A DNA stretch of 64,000 bases, taken from Gamsiella multidivaricata. Its lineage: Eukaryota > Mortierellomycota > Mortierellomycetes > Mortierellales > Mortierellaceae. Where the stretch lies: contig NW_026251712.1 of NCBI RefSeq assembly GCF_025024155.1, positions 362,501 to 426,500 of the forward strand. Direction: 5' to 3'. Below the pieces are notes generated by a model that had not been told where the DNA came from, ran no database searches, and saw only the letters and a program-made list of their open reading frames with translations. The translations under genes were made by a program, and so were the position numbers. Position 1 is the first letter of the stretch. Every line of letters begins with the position of its first letter. Of the stretch, positions 39,101 through 51,931 are shown one piece after another.

Positions 39101-42100
39101 TTCCATAGGGTAGTGAGGGATTCTATTGCAGATAAATCGAACCATAGTATCAATACCCAAGTTAGCGTCTCATATCAGCAAGGCACTCTGTTGTGTTTGT
39201 GAATGTTCGAAGACATACTCTGAGACGGCAAGAGGTGTTGTCCTGGGAACCAGATGAAGCGTGCTTGTCATCAACTTCTCGATCTCCGACATTTGGTGCG
39301 TGTGTCCAGAACGCTGCTCAGGACCGGCAGGAACGTCGCCAATGGACCAGGACCTCACATGGGCGGAGGCATCCGTTTCCACTGTAGATGGGCGAAGAGA
39401 TACATCCGTTTCGACTGTAGTACCCTGTCCTTCTCCACTGGTCTTTGTCTCGGACTGATCCGCTGGATTTGTTGCCTCTGCATTGTTGTCCGCACCATCA
39501 ACGGTTGTTGAGTCAGTCCCAGACCCGGTCTTGTTAGACACAGCGTTGTTTCCAAGAAGCAGACTGACGCCCGGAACGTTCACAGCCCATCCCAGCCCTA
39601 ACAGTCCCGCAGATTTGGATTCTTCCGAGTCATTGTTAGATTTCTCGCGCGCCGCTGCCTCGGATTCCAGCAAGTTCTCGCCTGAAAACGAAAATCCCGA
39701 ATTGCCAGAGTCGGGTATGGGCGAGTATGGTTCATCAGACTCTTGGGGTCGAGGGAGATGTTGTTGCAAGAGTGCATCTCGCTTAGCAGCCTCAAAGGTC
39801 TCGACCCAGCTCATCAAATCATCCTCCGCCTCTGCCTGTAGCAAATAAGACCTAATGAACAAACCACAAGCAAGCAGGGTTAGAAACTTATCGAAAAAAT
39901 TCTCTTGCTAATCCTTGGTCATTTGCAGGTGATGCTTACTGGGTTGCACAGACGACTTCGAAACAGAATCGGCGTTCCATTTGGACCATAGCTAACCCTT
40001 GACTTCCGGTAGTGGGGTTTCCGCCTCCATTCACAACCATCGAAGAGCCCGACGAGGATCCATACCGCACCTCGCACAACAAGACTGCAATTCTTTCGCT
40101 CTGTACCACCTGAGATCCAACTGTCGGATTTGACACGACGCTCTCAAAGCCAAACTCTCCTTCCTGAATAAAGAAGTATTTGCGTTGCCATACTGGAGCA
40201 CGATTCCTGGGCTGAGGGATCCGGATGTTGAGGTACCCTTGCTTGGTTGTCGGGGTACCATAGCCGAGATGCGTCTGAGGGAGAGGGATATGTGTTGGAG
40301 AACTGGAATTTGACAGCGGAAGGTTGCTCACAGAGTTTGGTAGCGAGAGTGATGACGAATTATTACTCCTGGGCAGCGCAGTGTTGATGGAGAGGGTATC
40401 TGCGGCGGAGGCGCCTTCCAGGGGTGCGAGAACGGTGTTACTTGGCTTCTGTCCTACTGCAGCTGCGCTGAGATTGGGCATGGAGGGCTGTGCTTGAAGC
40501 TGCTGTATTGGAATGGGCTGCCGGTTATTATTGCCGGGGGTCGAGAACTGCGATATCGTAGCAGGTCGTGCCATGAGTGTGTTCAAAGGCATCTGTCCTG
40601 CCATCTGAGCAGCAAAGGCCGACCCTAAAGCCGCATGTCCGATCGTCGACTTTGGTGTAGGCACACTGTTAGAATAGCACTTCAAGGATCGACTCGGCTT
40701 CCAATACTCAATTGCGTCGGCTGTGTATCGTTCCCTGCTCTGCTCTAGTTCCTGCAGGGTGATAGTGCTGGCATCTTTATGACCCTTCATATACGTCTTC
40801 AACTGCAAGACCTGTAAGGCCATTCTTCCAAAATGATCCGCATTGCCTGAAAAGTAATCGTGTTGAGTGGCGATCAGGTCCAGAAACTAGAGGAGAAGGT
40901 CGAATGACGGCGTAACAAGACATTAGAGTCGACACAGGCGACATAAGATCTTTTGCTTTCCTGTAATTACAAGAGGAGCAGGACAACCATAAGATGGCAA
41001 AGACTGAAGCACCTACCACACCAAGGACTAGCTGATCCAATGCATCCTGAAACTTGATACAGAGCATCGAACAAGACATGGCTGCTTGGATATAGGCCTT
41101 GCGGGTGTCGTAGAGCTGAAATGCTTCCTCTCTGAGTGCGCTGGGTTCCTTTTGTCGGCTCTGTCCGTTGTATTTGGCAAGGGTGCTCTCGTACTTTTCC
41201 AGAGCCTTGTCAAAGACCTTTTTCGATTCCTTGAACTCCTTGAGATCCGTTTTGAGAAAGTCGTCCAATGGCTTCAGCACCTGTTCGTTTACCTCAGAGA
41301 TGTATTTGTTTTTGAGGGCCAGCGTTGTCCGAAATGCGTCGCCTGTCAGCTTCATAGCAGGAATTGTATATTGTGAACCTAAACAGGACATTCGGACATG
41401 CGGTTAGAACGAGACGTTTCTTATCAATAATACCGCACATTGCAAGAGGCGGACTAGCAACATGAGGAAAGTGGGCACGCGATAAGAGTCGAAGGCTGCA
41501 GCTGTCCTCTCTGTTGACTCGAGATCAACTGACAATCTGACAATATGAGGTAAAATGCAAGTGCTCGGAGGACAGATCATGGGTGTCGTCCACGCCCTCC
41601 CCTATCCATTGGCCAACACCAAATCCCGGGCAAATAGCCATCGATCGCCATATGTCCACCCCAGGAAATAACTAAGTGGGAGCATACTCAGCATGCTCTG
41701 GGACAAAAGCGGAACCTCGGCCCGCTTGTTGAGGACGGAAGTGACTTCATTCAGGCCTATGATCTCATATTTCATCGAAAGAGGACAGACAGGGTTTATG
41801 GCGGAAGCAGATGGTAAGTATGACCATTGCTGGCCGGTATCAATGTCGAAGAGCACACATTTCAACAAAGATCGAACACTGGTGCAGACATACGTTCCCA
41901 TTCCTCTGTGAACTGGTTCATGGATCGTTGCTAGTAAAAAAAAGTGATTTGAACAGCGCTAATAAGCAGTTGTACTGTTTCATCTGCGCGCAGACCAATT
42001 CAAGGCCCATTCTCAAGTACTAAGCAACGTCTTACCAACGCTGTGAGCCAGCTTTCGATAAAAAAGACCTGGCCCTCAAACAGCTTGATGTTGGCTCGGA

Positions 42101-42224
42101 AGTTGGGGTTGTCAAGCAAGGCGTCTTCGAGTGTTATGTTGGCGACAGGCATCATAGCTGCTACACCCTCGGTTGCCGTTGGACCAGGCGGGACCGAAGG
42201 GGGATTCGGAGGTACGGTCAGCAT
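36171..42224 (-). CDS. SIP3: SIP3/LAM-family BAR-PH-GRAM-VASt membrane contact-site protein
   Basis: Lipid-transfer protein anchored at membrane contacts; the yeast relatives are Sip3/Lam3 and Ysp1/Lam1, ER proteins with a StART-like VASt domain linked to sterol transport. Model: complement(join(36171..38143, 38231..38407, 38494..39122, 39219..39851, 39940..40886, 41017..41378, 41894..41930, 42036..42224)), 1648 residues. A helical BAR-type domain covers about 35-260, then a Ser/Asn-rich linker, a PH domain about 400-545 (TKQGYLNIRIPQ to DDLMSWVETFEAAK), a GRAM-like domain about 725-870 (YGRVFLTQSGMYFYAR), and VASt about 935-1130. One transmembrane helix lies near 1287 (LLYLVLVVSSLINIWAAY). 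About 340 residues follow it, charged and partly coiled-coil, probably lumenal. Yeast members are shorter. The start ATG at 42224 is the first good one after stop-free leader codons. Confidence 0.9.
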
Positions 42225-42563
42225 GTTAATGACAGGTTGAGATGAGAGGACTGTGATGAGAAGAGAAGAATGTGGATGAGTGTGGCAGGGAGTTAATGAG
42301 AGATGTGAAGAGCGTAGCAAGTTACAGCGACCCGTGGACGTGTTTTATTATTGAGCTAGTCTATGTATATCGAGTATAGTTTGGTGCGCGAGTAATTATT
42401 GAGCATGCCAAGGGGAGAAATACCGTCTGCAGGTCGATTACGCTTCAACTGGTTTTAGCCCATTGAGAGTTAACGTGTGGATCGTTTCCCATGTTCCTGG
42501 AGATCCCAAGATGGCCTTGCGGGATCCTCGCACAAAGATTGATTATGGCAGACAAAGACCCCT

Positions 42564-42594
<31 letters not shown>

Positions 42595-42930
42595 GCTGCT
42601 GACTTTTGCATTAAAGAGTGAATTCCAAGAAACAGAAAGTGGATATGAGTGTATGAAAGACCTCCATTGAACATTGAATGGGCTGCGCCAAGAGACGGTC
42701 CCCCCATAGCCACATGTTCTGTATATGCATCTCGAGCATCGCCTTGAAGTTGTTCGGGAAATATGAACACGTAGCCAGGGCGTATGCATTTCAAAACCAG
42801 TAATGCCTTTGATAGACTAGGCTGTGTTCTTTGAAGAATAAACTAGGCAATTGTTTGCCACATGCTCATCTGCCATCCCTTTTCAGACAAACGACCCAAT
42901 TTTATTTCGCTATGACTTGCTGTGTTCGCT
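42225..42930. other. spacer between SIP3 and SF3B1 genes
   Basis: Upstream region of the SIP3-like gene and 3' flank of SF3B1. A T7/A22 homopolymer junction lies at about 42565-42594. No gene recognised. Confidence 0.5.
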
Positions 42931-45900
42931 CTACACGACATAGAACAGCTCCGTCCGCTCGTATATGTTCTTCTCGTCGTTCTCGATTGTGGGGTAGAAC
43001 GGAATCACGCCGTCCTGTGCACTAATGTACATATTGTTGTAGATCTTCCAGTAGATCTCTCGGACCTTACGCGCCGGATGGAACAGACCCTGGACCACAT
43101 ATTGTAGGGTCGTACCCGAGCCCAGCGCTACAGTCAGACCATCGATAGCATCCATCACTGCGTTGATCACATGGGGCGACGTCTCGAAAATATTAGGCCA
43201 CACATAATTAAGCAGATGAAGTAGCGCATCTTCACATCCAAGGCCAACAACACCCAGGGACATATCTAATCGGAACATGAAACCAAGAAATCAAAATAAT
43301 GAACAGTAAAACAGTCGTTAGCTGCGAGTCCTTCAATTGCTGATGATCAATACAGGAACGGAAACGCACAATCGAATCAATATTTTCGCTTACGTTTCAC
43401 AGTGGTACATGCGGTCTGACGATGAACGAGATCGCGATCCATGAGTGCATCCTCAAGCAGCGGTGTAACCGCATAAATATAGTCCTTGCCCATCTCTCCG
43501 ATATACTCGAATACCCATGCCAGCGACTATATATGATAGAGCAAACAGGCAGTACTCAAACGTTAGTAAGTATGTTCATGTTCTTCCGAATCGACATTAC
43601 AAACCTCATAGAGATGAGCTTACCTTTAAGACACCGTTCTGGACGTTGAGTTCAGGCACACGGTATTCATTCATCAATGCTGGCAACACTGTGAAGGGTG
43701 CACATGTCTCGGCGACGATGGCAATAGCAACCGTTGTGCACACACGGTTCTGACGCTCCTGCACCTTCAAGTTGTTGAGCAACGTTGCCAATACATCCTG
43801 CGGTCCAATGGCCTTGGCGATATATCCAAAAGTATTGACTGCTGCTCGACGAATGCCCTTCTTGTGTGCCTTCAACATATCCAATAGCTCGAAACAGACA
43901 CGCATCCATTCTCTTGCGCTCACATACTCCGCTCCACGATCTGCAATACGGCCAACCAAATCGATATTGTTCTCCTGTACTTTCTCGTGTCGATTCTTGA
44001 GAATAGGCGTCAGGCGAGGAAGCAGATCCTTGATCGGTGGTGTCATGCTGCTCATACCGATCACATTGACAATCGCCTTCAATGCACCCAGGATAGAGCC
44101 CAGGACTTCAGGGTATTCCTCTCCAAGGTATTCAAACAGAACAAGACCGAGATGACCCATCAGCTTCTCTTCTCCGCAGGTCTTCATCACCACGGCGATT
44201 CGCGAGATCAAATCTGCAGCTTGCTGTCGAACCTTGGCAGATTTGTTGTTCAGGCGCCAAAGAATGGTCGAAGTAATCTGGGGGAGATAGGCCTTGCTGC
44301 GATATCCGAGAGCGTTGACCACTGTGCCGAAACCGTTGAGCATAACAATATCCTCCACTGTCTGTTCCTGGAAGGCGTACAAGATACCGTCGATGAGAAC
44401 CTCCTCCAGCCGGCCGTCGATATCTGCGGCACCCAGCTGTGCGATCACCTTCTCGATCGTCTCCATGACCATCTTGCGGTAGGGCTCCGACTCGTCCTTC
44501 AAATCCTCGACGATCCTGGAAATAATCTCTGTCACGCCAACTTTCTGCGCAAGTTCGACTGTGGTTTCAACCAGTTGTTTGTAGTTCCTTCGGTCCAATG
44601 CCATGCGACGCACCCAAAAGTTCTTGAAAAACTCTGGCAAAATCTCCTCCTTGATGTACTGAGGTGTAACTCCATCCGTGCCAGCACATTGCTTGACAAC
44701 TTTGAGCACAATCTTCTTCATCTCCTCATCTGGAGACTGGAACTCCCTGATCAGAGTGGGCATGACCTCCTTTGTGTAATAGTTGGCATATTCGGCGTCC
44801 ATCAGGGGGATGATATATCCAATGGCCTTGAGAAAAGCCGCAAGGCCCTTTCCTCGGTGCTTGCGGATGCCTGACCAGAGAGGCGCGAGTACAGAGTCGA
44901 AAGATTCGATACCGTAAGGATGGGCAGCCTCGGCCAATGCAGCGATAGCGAGAGATGTGATTGTCCTGACCTTCTGCTGTTCATCCTCCAAACCCTTGGC
45001 GATGGCGTCGACCAGGTTCTTGAGATGGGGCAGAATAGCGCATCCGAGCAAAATGGCAATCTGTTGTACAATCTTAATACCGGTATGTCGAGCCTGCCAC
45101 GACTTTTTACTGTTTGGTACAGCCTTCAAGAAGGGCAGCAGTGCTGGGATACCAAGTGCAGAGGCGACAACGGAGAACGCACGCGCTGTCGTATTTCGAA
45201 CGTATTCATCGGCATGGTCAATATCGGGACGCATTGTCGCAATCATGGTGACGAGTCCGGCTGCCTTACTCAAGTTGCTGATAATCTCTCGACCTTCTAC
45301 ACGCGCGTAGTAATCCTCATCAATCAGCAACGGCTCAATGACGACCAGGATCTTGTGGACATATGGGCGCACAAGATCATCCAGCTTGTACAAAATCCTG
45401 TCAATGACTTTTACCAACAAGTGACGCTCCTGGTCTTCAAGCGTTGGCGACATGAGCAAAGGCAAAATTTGGTTGAAAAGAGGTCCCGCGCCAAAATCTC
45501 GCGCCTTGTCCGTGATTGTCCTAAGAGCAGCCTTTCGCATAGGTGGTGTTCCGTTCTTGATCTTCAACAACAACCTCATGATCTTGCGCTCCTTGATGTC
45601 CTCCGGTGACATAGCCGATTCGTCCTTCTCGTCCAATAACTTTCCGAAATGCTGCATATCCTCCTGCTTGAAGAACGGAAGATTGCTGCCACCAGGAATC
45701 TCTACCTCGGGTGCAATACCATAGTTCTGCTTCATGTTTTCGTCCTGCATCATGAATCCACTTCCAGCATAGGGTGTGGGTGTCGCCATGAGTTTGCGGG
45801 CAGGTGTGCGAATAGGCTGGTAGGTGGTGGGTTGGTCAAGAATTTTGTAGCCGGTTGTAGGAAACATGGCGTCTAGATCTTCGTCCGAGAGAGGTCGGTT

Positions 45901-46935
45901 ACGCATGTCGATCTCGTGCTCCCAGCGCTGCGCGTTCATCGCTTCGGGAGTCATAGGCACAGCAAGGTTGGGTGTGACCATGCCGAGCTGTCCAGCTCCC
46001 ATTGGAGTGGCGCCAAACATGCCTGAAGGTGCGACTGGTGTCTCGTCCCATCTCGAGCGCTTCGCTGTTGGTGTCTCGGTAACTCCAGAAGCCCTCGGCG
46101 TAGCGTCCCATGATGATGTACTGTTGGCAACTGGTGTCTCATCCCAACGGTTTCGCTTCTTGACCTCCGCCTTTGGTGTCTCCTCCCACCGGTTTGTTGG
46201 CGCAGCAACGTGGTCGTCTGGTTCGTTCCATGATGAGGTCGCAGCGGGTGCCACGACAGGTGTAGCTACATCCCAACGTCTTTTCCGTCCAGTAGGTGTA
46301 GGTGGGGGTGGTGCGTCCTGTCCTGTAGCCTTCTGTGCCTCCTTCTTCTTTTCCGCAATCTTTTGAAGGACTCGCTGCTGTTCGCGCTCGAGTTCCGCTT
46401 CTCTCATGACCTCCGCATATGATCTTGCATCTGAATCAGCAACATCACCCTTAGCGAAGGGATCCAATCTGGTAGGAGAAAGGACTCTGTTTAAGCGTCG
46501 CTTGTTGTAATCGTCTTCTCTGTCGATGATTCTCTTTGATTCGACTCTTCCTGCAAACGGATCGGTATCATCTCCATCCACGGATGCCAAATGAGCAAAG
46601 GCTTCCTTAGGTGCAGTATATGAGGATAGTTTCTTGCTGTTCTGGGCCATGCGCTTTGAGAGCTCATCCTCCTCCTCGTCATCATCCATGGGGAGCTCTG
46701 TCGAGTAACCCTCAAATTTGTTACCACTGCCATAGATATCCTGATCGTATCCAACTCCCGTCAGGGACACGCGCGTGTCCTCGCGCTGAGTCGCTTTGTC
46801 CTTCGCCCGCTGCTCTTGCGTCGCCTTGATCTGCGCAATGGTGTCTAGATTAGAAGAAGCATAGGATTGATTAGAAAGCTGAGTTGATCTCACGATGATG
46901 CAAAGGCGATTGCCATGCAGCCTACCGTCAGACAT
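42931..46935 (-). CDS. SF3B1: SF3B1, U2 snRNP splicing factor 3B subunit 1
   Basis: Large HEAT-repeat subunit of SF3b that clamps the U2-branch-site duplex in the spliceosome. Model: complement(join(42931..43265, 43394..43526, 43624..46844, 46926..46935)), 1232 residues against about 1300 in animals. The N-terminal part has VGYDQDIYG, the DPFA repeats, and several RWDETP motifs that bind U2AF-homology partners (p14-type and UHM contacts in relatives). From about residue 470 the HEAT region is nearly unbroken in similarity, with [49 protein letters not shown] and [18 protein letters not shown], including the lysines and arginine that are disease and inhibitor sites in humans. The end matches [20 protein letters not shown]. 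The first coding exon is only ATGTCTGACG, joined over an 81-nt intron. Confidence 0.97.
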
Positions 46936-48888
46936 GCTGGCTCGAGGGGATCCTTGGTGTCGAAGTTTGTTATTACTGACGGCGAAGCCTCGTTACTGAA
47001 CTAAACCGAGAAGGATTTCCTTGTCCTGAGGTGAGGTTATGAAAAGGATGCCAAGGGGTGGAGGAGATGCAGGCAGAATGGTGTTGCAGGGAGAAAGATT
47101 GTCAGGGTTGGAATACAGCAACGACATGAAATCCGCACATCTGCGCACCTATTACGTCACCGAAGTGGCTTCTAAGCGTCGCATACGACATGGGAAATCA
47201 TCAGGGGGAATGTGGGGGCGGCACACAAGAAAAACTATTCTGGCTACTATTCCTCGCGGGGTCGGCGCGTTCTCTGGAGGATCGCCATGATCTGTTCCTC
47301 CTCCTCCGAAGCCTTTCTCTTGGATGCGTTTTGGGCGGAAGTTTCTATTTGTGCAAACTTCCCTTTATGCACAGCTTCCTAGTAAAACATTAATATTCTG
47401 GTGGCGATTGTACACTATTAGTACATGTGCGTATCTGCAACAATAGTCGACTGTCTTCATTGCTGATATTTTTCTTCGATTGACCTCTCTCTGTTACCAG
47501 ATGTTAGGATAGGACCCTGAGATCTTTGCCTAAGTAACAAGGTCTTTGTAAGCCTTAGATGAATTGCACCCTTGTTCTACAAGGCCTGCATGCCTTAACC
47601 CCCTCCGCTGCCTCTGAGTGTGGATAGACGCGAAACATATACTTTCAATTAGGATAAATTTTTCTTATCCAGTTAGGGCAATCGTTGAAGCCGCCGCAAA
47701 GCTTCCCGTCTAGTGCCGGTCGCTATCCACTGCTGTCCACTACTATCCAATTACGGAGAGGTCACGACAGCCCCACCGAGTCCGCGGTCAATGTAGCGCT
47801 TGCAGTCAACGTATGCGTATGCGCAAGTTCTTGTGTCCGGTTGGGCAAACCTTTCTCAACAGCTAAGACACGTCGATGAAGTAAAAAAATCGCCGGCAGA
47901 TACGATCCCGTATTCCTAAGCGCAAGTGTTCGCATTTGCATCCATAAAGGAACAACAGACCAAGACCAGTAAAATTTATCTTGCGAACGGAAAAGCTTTT
48001 GAAGGTCCAATAGCGGCTTTATCAGACAACGCTCACTTGATGAGGGGCCTATTGACCGTTTTACACCCTATAATTCCGTCAATAAAATTTGGCGGTTTGC
48101 GACTCATTTATGGGGTAGCACTTGGCGACTAACGTATAAAAAAAGGTATTCATGAGGTTCAATGCGTACAAAAAAGTGTGGCCGCCGAGTATCAGTAGAG
48201 CAGCACAACAACACAGAAGCCGATCTGCCATGGTACATAGACTATTATACTTGGACATTCTCGTGTTCCGTGAAAATGCTCTTGGAGAGCGCGTGTATTG
48301 AATGGTCCGCCGTAAATACTCTCTTCCACATCTTACCCGAAACTTATTACTCAAAGCTACCACTGATGTGTAAGCTTGTGGCGCGTCAAGTTTTTAATAC
48401 GTGGACCATATACAATTTTCTTCGTCTTGACGGTTGGCTCGCTTTTCTTGCAGTTTGATCCCCTTCGTTTCTTCATTTAACTTTCTTGCACGATGGGCTA
48501 TCGGTGGTCGACTCGATCTTTTTGACTGCTCGAGCAAGCGTCATCTTGTCCTTGACCGTGAGAGACAACGGGCTCGCTGTTTCTTTTCAAATCTTTAAGC
48601 GATGGGATCGCGACCTTGCCTCGGAGACAGCTTCAGACCATGAAGAGTTCGCTCAACTTGAAGAACCGCTTTGAATTGGCCTATCGTTCAAACCTGAAAA
48701 TGCGACGAACCCTATGCTGACGGATCACAGCACCACTAACCATCGGGCACAGTCATGCGATATTCAGTAGTGTCATACATATTTAAAAACAATAAAAACA
48801 ATAAAAACAAATATATGTATATTGTTCAACCTATACTTTGCGTTCCCAAAGGAGCTGTTCAGTCTACGATTCGGTAGCTGATGGGAAT
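46936..48888. other. intergenic region, no gene recognised
   Basis: About 1.95 kb. The first part is upstream of SF3B1. Frames at 48162-48458 and 48486-48674 are open but show no domain and no splice support. An A/T-rich ACAATAAAAACAATAAAAAC stretch at 48788-48812 is near the 3' end of the GST gene. Confidence 0.5.
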
Positions 48889-49739
48889 CTACGAAAAGAT
48901 GTGCGACTTCTTGATATCAAGGGGCATGAGGGCGCCTACGCCCGCCTGCACTACCTCGTCCATATCCTTGAATTGCTCTGACTTGCGCCAGGCAGCATAG
49001 GTGGGATGGGTGTCGACTGTCTTCTTCAGTTTCCAGAGACAAGGGCAATTGGTAGGGTTGAGGACCTTTTCCGAATCCAGGGCCAAGTAAGTGTCCAAGA
49101 CGACAGCCGTCTTAATATCCGCCAATGTGAACTGTATTAAAAAATTAAAATGAAGAGGTCAGCATGAGTTTCCAGCGCATCCTGAAGCCATGCGCTTTTA
49201 TCCACTGTTCAAGGCATGCATACCTTATTGTCAACAAAGTGGCCTGTGTTTCCGTTCTCCTTCAGATGCCTCTCACAGGCCTTGACCCAATTCGGTAACG
49301 TCGTCCCTAAGAACTGCTCCAATGCCTTCATACGGATCTCCTCAAACGTGCAGCGCAACATCTCAATATACTTTGTGTCCAATATCACCGCCTGCGCATA
49401 AAAGACGTCGCTCAACACCTCCTCCCGAGCCGTGTCGCCCAATAACCCAAACATCCTGGCCAAGTACCTCTCAATGGCTCCTGATTCTGGGATTTCGATA
49501 GTCTTGCCTGTGGTGAGGTCGGTCTCGAGAAGGATTGGGAGCGTACCAAAGGGAGCCGAGTCCCTGATCTGAGGCCATTCCGACAAGTCCTGGACCTTGT
49601 TATCCCATTGGGCCTCACCAAAGCAGAGAAGAGCGCGTGGACAGGCGCCGAGGGCATGGAATTTGAAATAAAAGACGCTGTACTTGCAGTCTTTGTTGTC
49701 ATACGACAGCGTGCTGGCAGTTGATGCGGGCAGAGTCAT
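48889..49739 (-). CDS. glutathione S-transferase, sigma/alpha-like
   Basis: Cytosolic GST that would conjugate glutathione to electrophiles or act as a prostaglandin-synthase-like isomerase. Model: complement(join(48889..49131, 49224..49739)), 252 residues. The N-terminal thioredoxin-like domain has YSVFYFKFHALGACPRALL, the cis-Pro segment FGTLPILLE, and the glutathione-gamma-glutamyl motif ESGAIERYLARM. The all-helical C-terminal domain has FTLADIKTAVVLDTYL and ends with a cluster ahead of DIKKSHIFS. About 20 extra residues precede the first strand. The catalytic Tyr is probably in the YFKFH segment, by analogy with sigma GSTs. The intron has donor GTATGC and acceptor AATACAG. Confidence 0.9.
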
Positions 49740-51931
49740 GGCTGTAGAAACTGTCTTGTTTTCTTGTTCCTTGGTTGAGAGTGGGATAGATAATATGTGC
49801 GGTGAAGGTGAATAAAAAAAAAAAAAAGAGTGGCGGCTCTTTTTATGCGTTTTTTTCGCGCTTTGATATCATATGATCCAGGGATCCGTTTTTCCTTGGT
49901 TCTTCGCCAGACGGACGGTAAAGCAGCGCAGGAGCTCGGAGCACGTTCACTCAACGCCCTCTAGTCTATGGTTGAGCTCACTTACGGCATAGACGCATAA
50001 TAGAGATGGCACCTTGCAGTGCGCAGTTCCGTCGTCTCCGGACACCATTTCGCATTAGCATCTCCCTTCCAGAGTACTCTTCAACAGCAAATTATTTGAA
50101 TAATTGAACAATGGTGATTTTGAACAATGTAATTTCATTGGCCGGCGGGAATCCTTGTGCACTCAGGCCTCGTTGCACAAGTGCCTGGGATTGATGACCG
50201 CGGACGAGAGAACGAGCATGCACTAAGTGAAAGATGGGCAATAAGGTGAGAAAGAAAAGAGGGAAAGTGTTCAGAGAGGTCTTTTTTTTTGTTCATTTTG
50301 TTCCCTCGCAAAAGGTAGGCTCGACCCCAGCCTGAGGGAGAGAGCATTAAATGCACATGAATTCAGTCATTGCCTTTTTAGGGTCGAGCCTACTTTTGCG
50401 AGGGAAAAAGGCTGTTGAAGAGTTCTCAGTTCTCTGAATTTTCATTTGGATCATCCGAATAAGGTACCCTTCACTCACCGAAAGAGGAGATTTTACCCAT
50501 CACTCGTCCTTCGAGAAAATCATATCGCGAATAAAAGAGAATAGAAAAGCTCTTCATTCCTTTTGCTGCGCTCCATTTGCTGATGACAGGATGACAGATA
50601 TGATTGTACCCGGTACTGGAAAGAGCAATATCTATTGGACTCCTGGCTCCTAAATTGGCATAGATCTGTCGGCCGAGTGCGGGTTGAAAGCCCTTCCGAC
50701 CACGAAGCAACGGCGATTGGTACTGGGGCGAATATGTGCTCGATTTTATTTCGAAACGCGTCGCCTACAGCATTTCGTCATCCTAGGACGAGTCTGCAGG
50801 GTCTGCAGTCTACCAACAATAACTAAAAGTATATCGCGAATGTGCCTTGAGAAAAGAGGACATGGAGTCTTCGTTGTTGTACTCCTTGGTCGCACTCCAA
50901 CCAGCTGTGAAACTATAAGGATACATCGACAATGGGTCTATTTTTCTCTTCGTAGAAGCAGAATTCTCTTGCTGCGCTCGCAGCTCATATGGGTCCTCGT
51001 TGCTTGACCACTCTCGTCCAGACAGCTTATGAAGGGGGACCACCAATGGAGCGTTTTGTATGTTTGTATGTAAACCAAACCGCCCTTTGCACACGCGTAA
51101 TGTACGACCTGGCGTGGTACTCAGTATTAGCTAAGCTGCTCTCAACAGCAGTCCCCAACATTGCTACAAGAGGGAAAAAAACAACAGCCAACGAGCCCCG
51201 AGGAGCCGGTTCTCATCACAGATTTTTTTCCTCCGGTCTCTTATGACCCTCAGCTTCTGACATATATATTATATTGCCAGGAGATGCGCGTACGTCCGTC
51301 CTAAGGAAGGTGCTCCTACTGTACCCAGGAGGCTGTGTCTGGGCAACAGGCGGATGTCAGACTTTTGGCTTTATTTACACTCAAAACGCACTTTCATAAC
51401 AATTGAGTATCGCTAAGTGGTGCAGGCACCTTTTTTTTGCGCAAACTAATCAAGCAGGTGGAGAAAAGTTAAAAAAAGTAGCCCAAGGCACGCGATGATC
51501 GGTTTTATGATAGCTGTGGAATGATAACATGCAGCAGTACCATGGCCTTACCCCACTAACAAAAATACATGGTGGGTTAAGATCCCATTGCTGTGTATGA
51601 ACATGCTGAGTATGAACATGCTGAGTACATGCGGCGTCGTCGTCATTGTCGGTGTCAAAATGGATTACAGTATCAGTGTATGGGATCCCGGCTGTTAATA
51701 TACCAAGGCACCGTTCTTTCGAATCCAATAAACTGCCGAATTAGTTTGATTGGTCAACGGGTCCAACTGTTTTTATGCTACCAACAAACAGGAAGACCAA
51801 AGATAAAGACACTTTTCCGCTGCAGCAGGCGCAAAAGGCCTTTTTAATCCCCTACCCTCCGCCTCTCACTTTCTTCTTTCTCATTCCTTCTCATTCTCAT
51901 CTCGAATCACTTGATCCATCCCCCTGCAACC
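49740..51931. other. intergenic region between GST and MscL genes
   Basis: About 2.2 kb with no recognisable gene. It contains the 25-bp inverted repeat at 50303-50404 and a 15-bp direct repeat, TGAACATGCTGAGTA, at about 51598-51627. C/T-rich sequence (51840-51905) precedes the channel gene. Confidence 0.5.
50303..50404. repeat. near-perfect 25-bp inverted repeat with 53-bp loop
   Basis: Left arm 50303-50327 begins CCCTCGCAAAAGG. Right arm 50381-50404 is its reverse complement except for one missing base. Together they could form a long hairpin or mark the ends of a very small element. The loop is unremarkable (GAGGGAGAGAGCATTAAATG and following). Confidence 0.9.

Noticed and set aside
48162..48674. 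Two consecutive plus-strand frames as a small gene
   Set aside because: No recognisable domain, no splice link between them and no signal peptide or repeat structure. Treated as chance frames.
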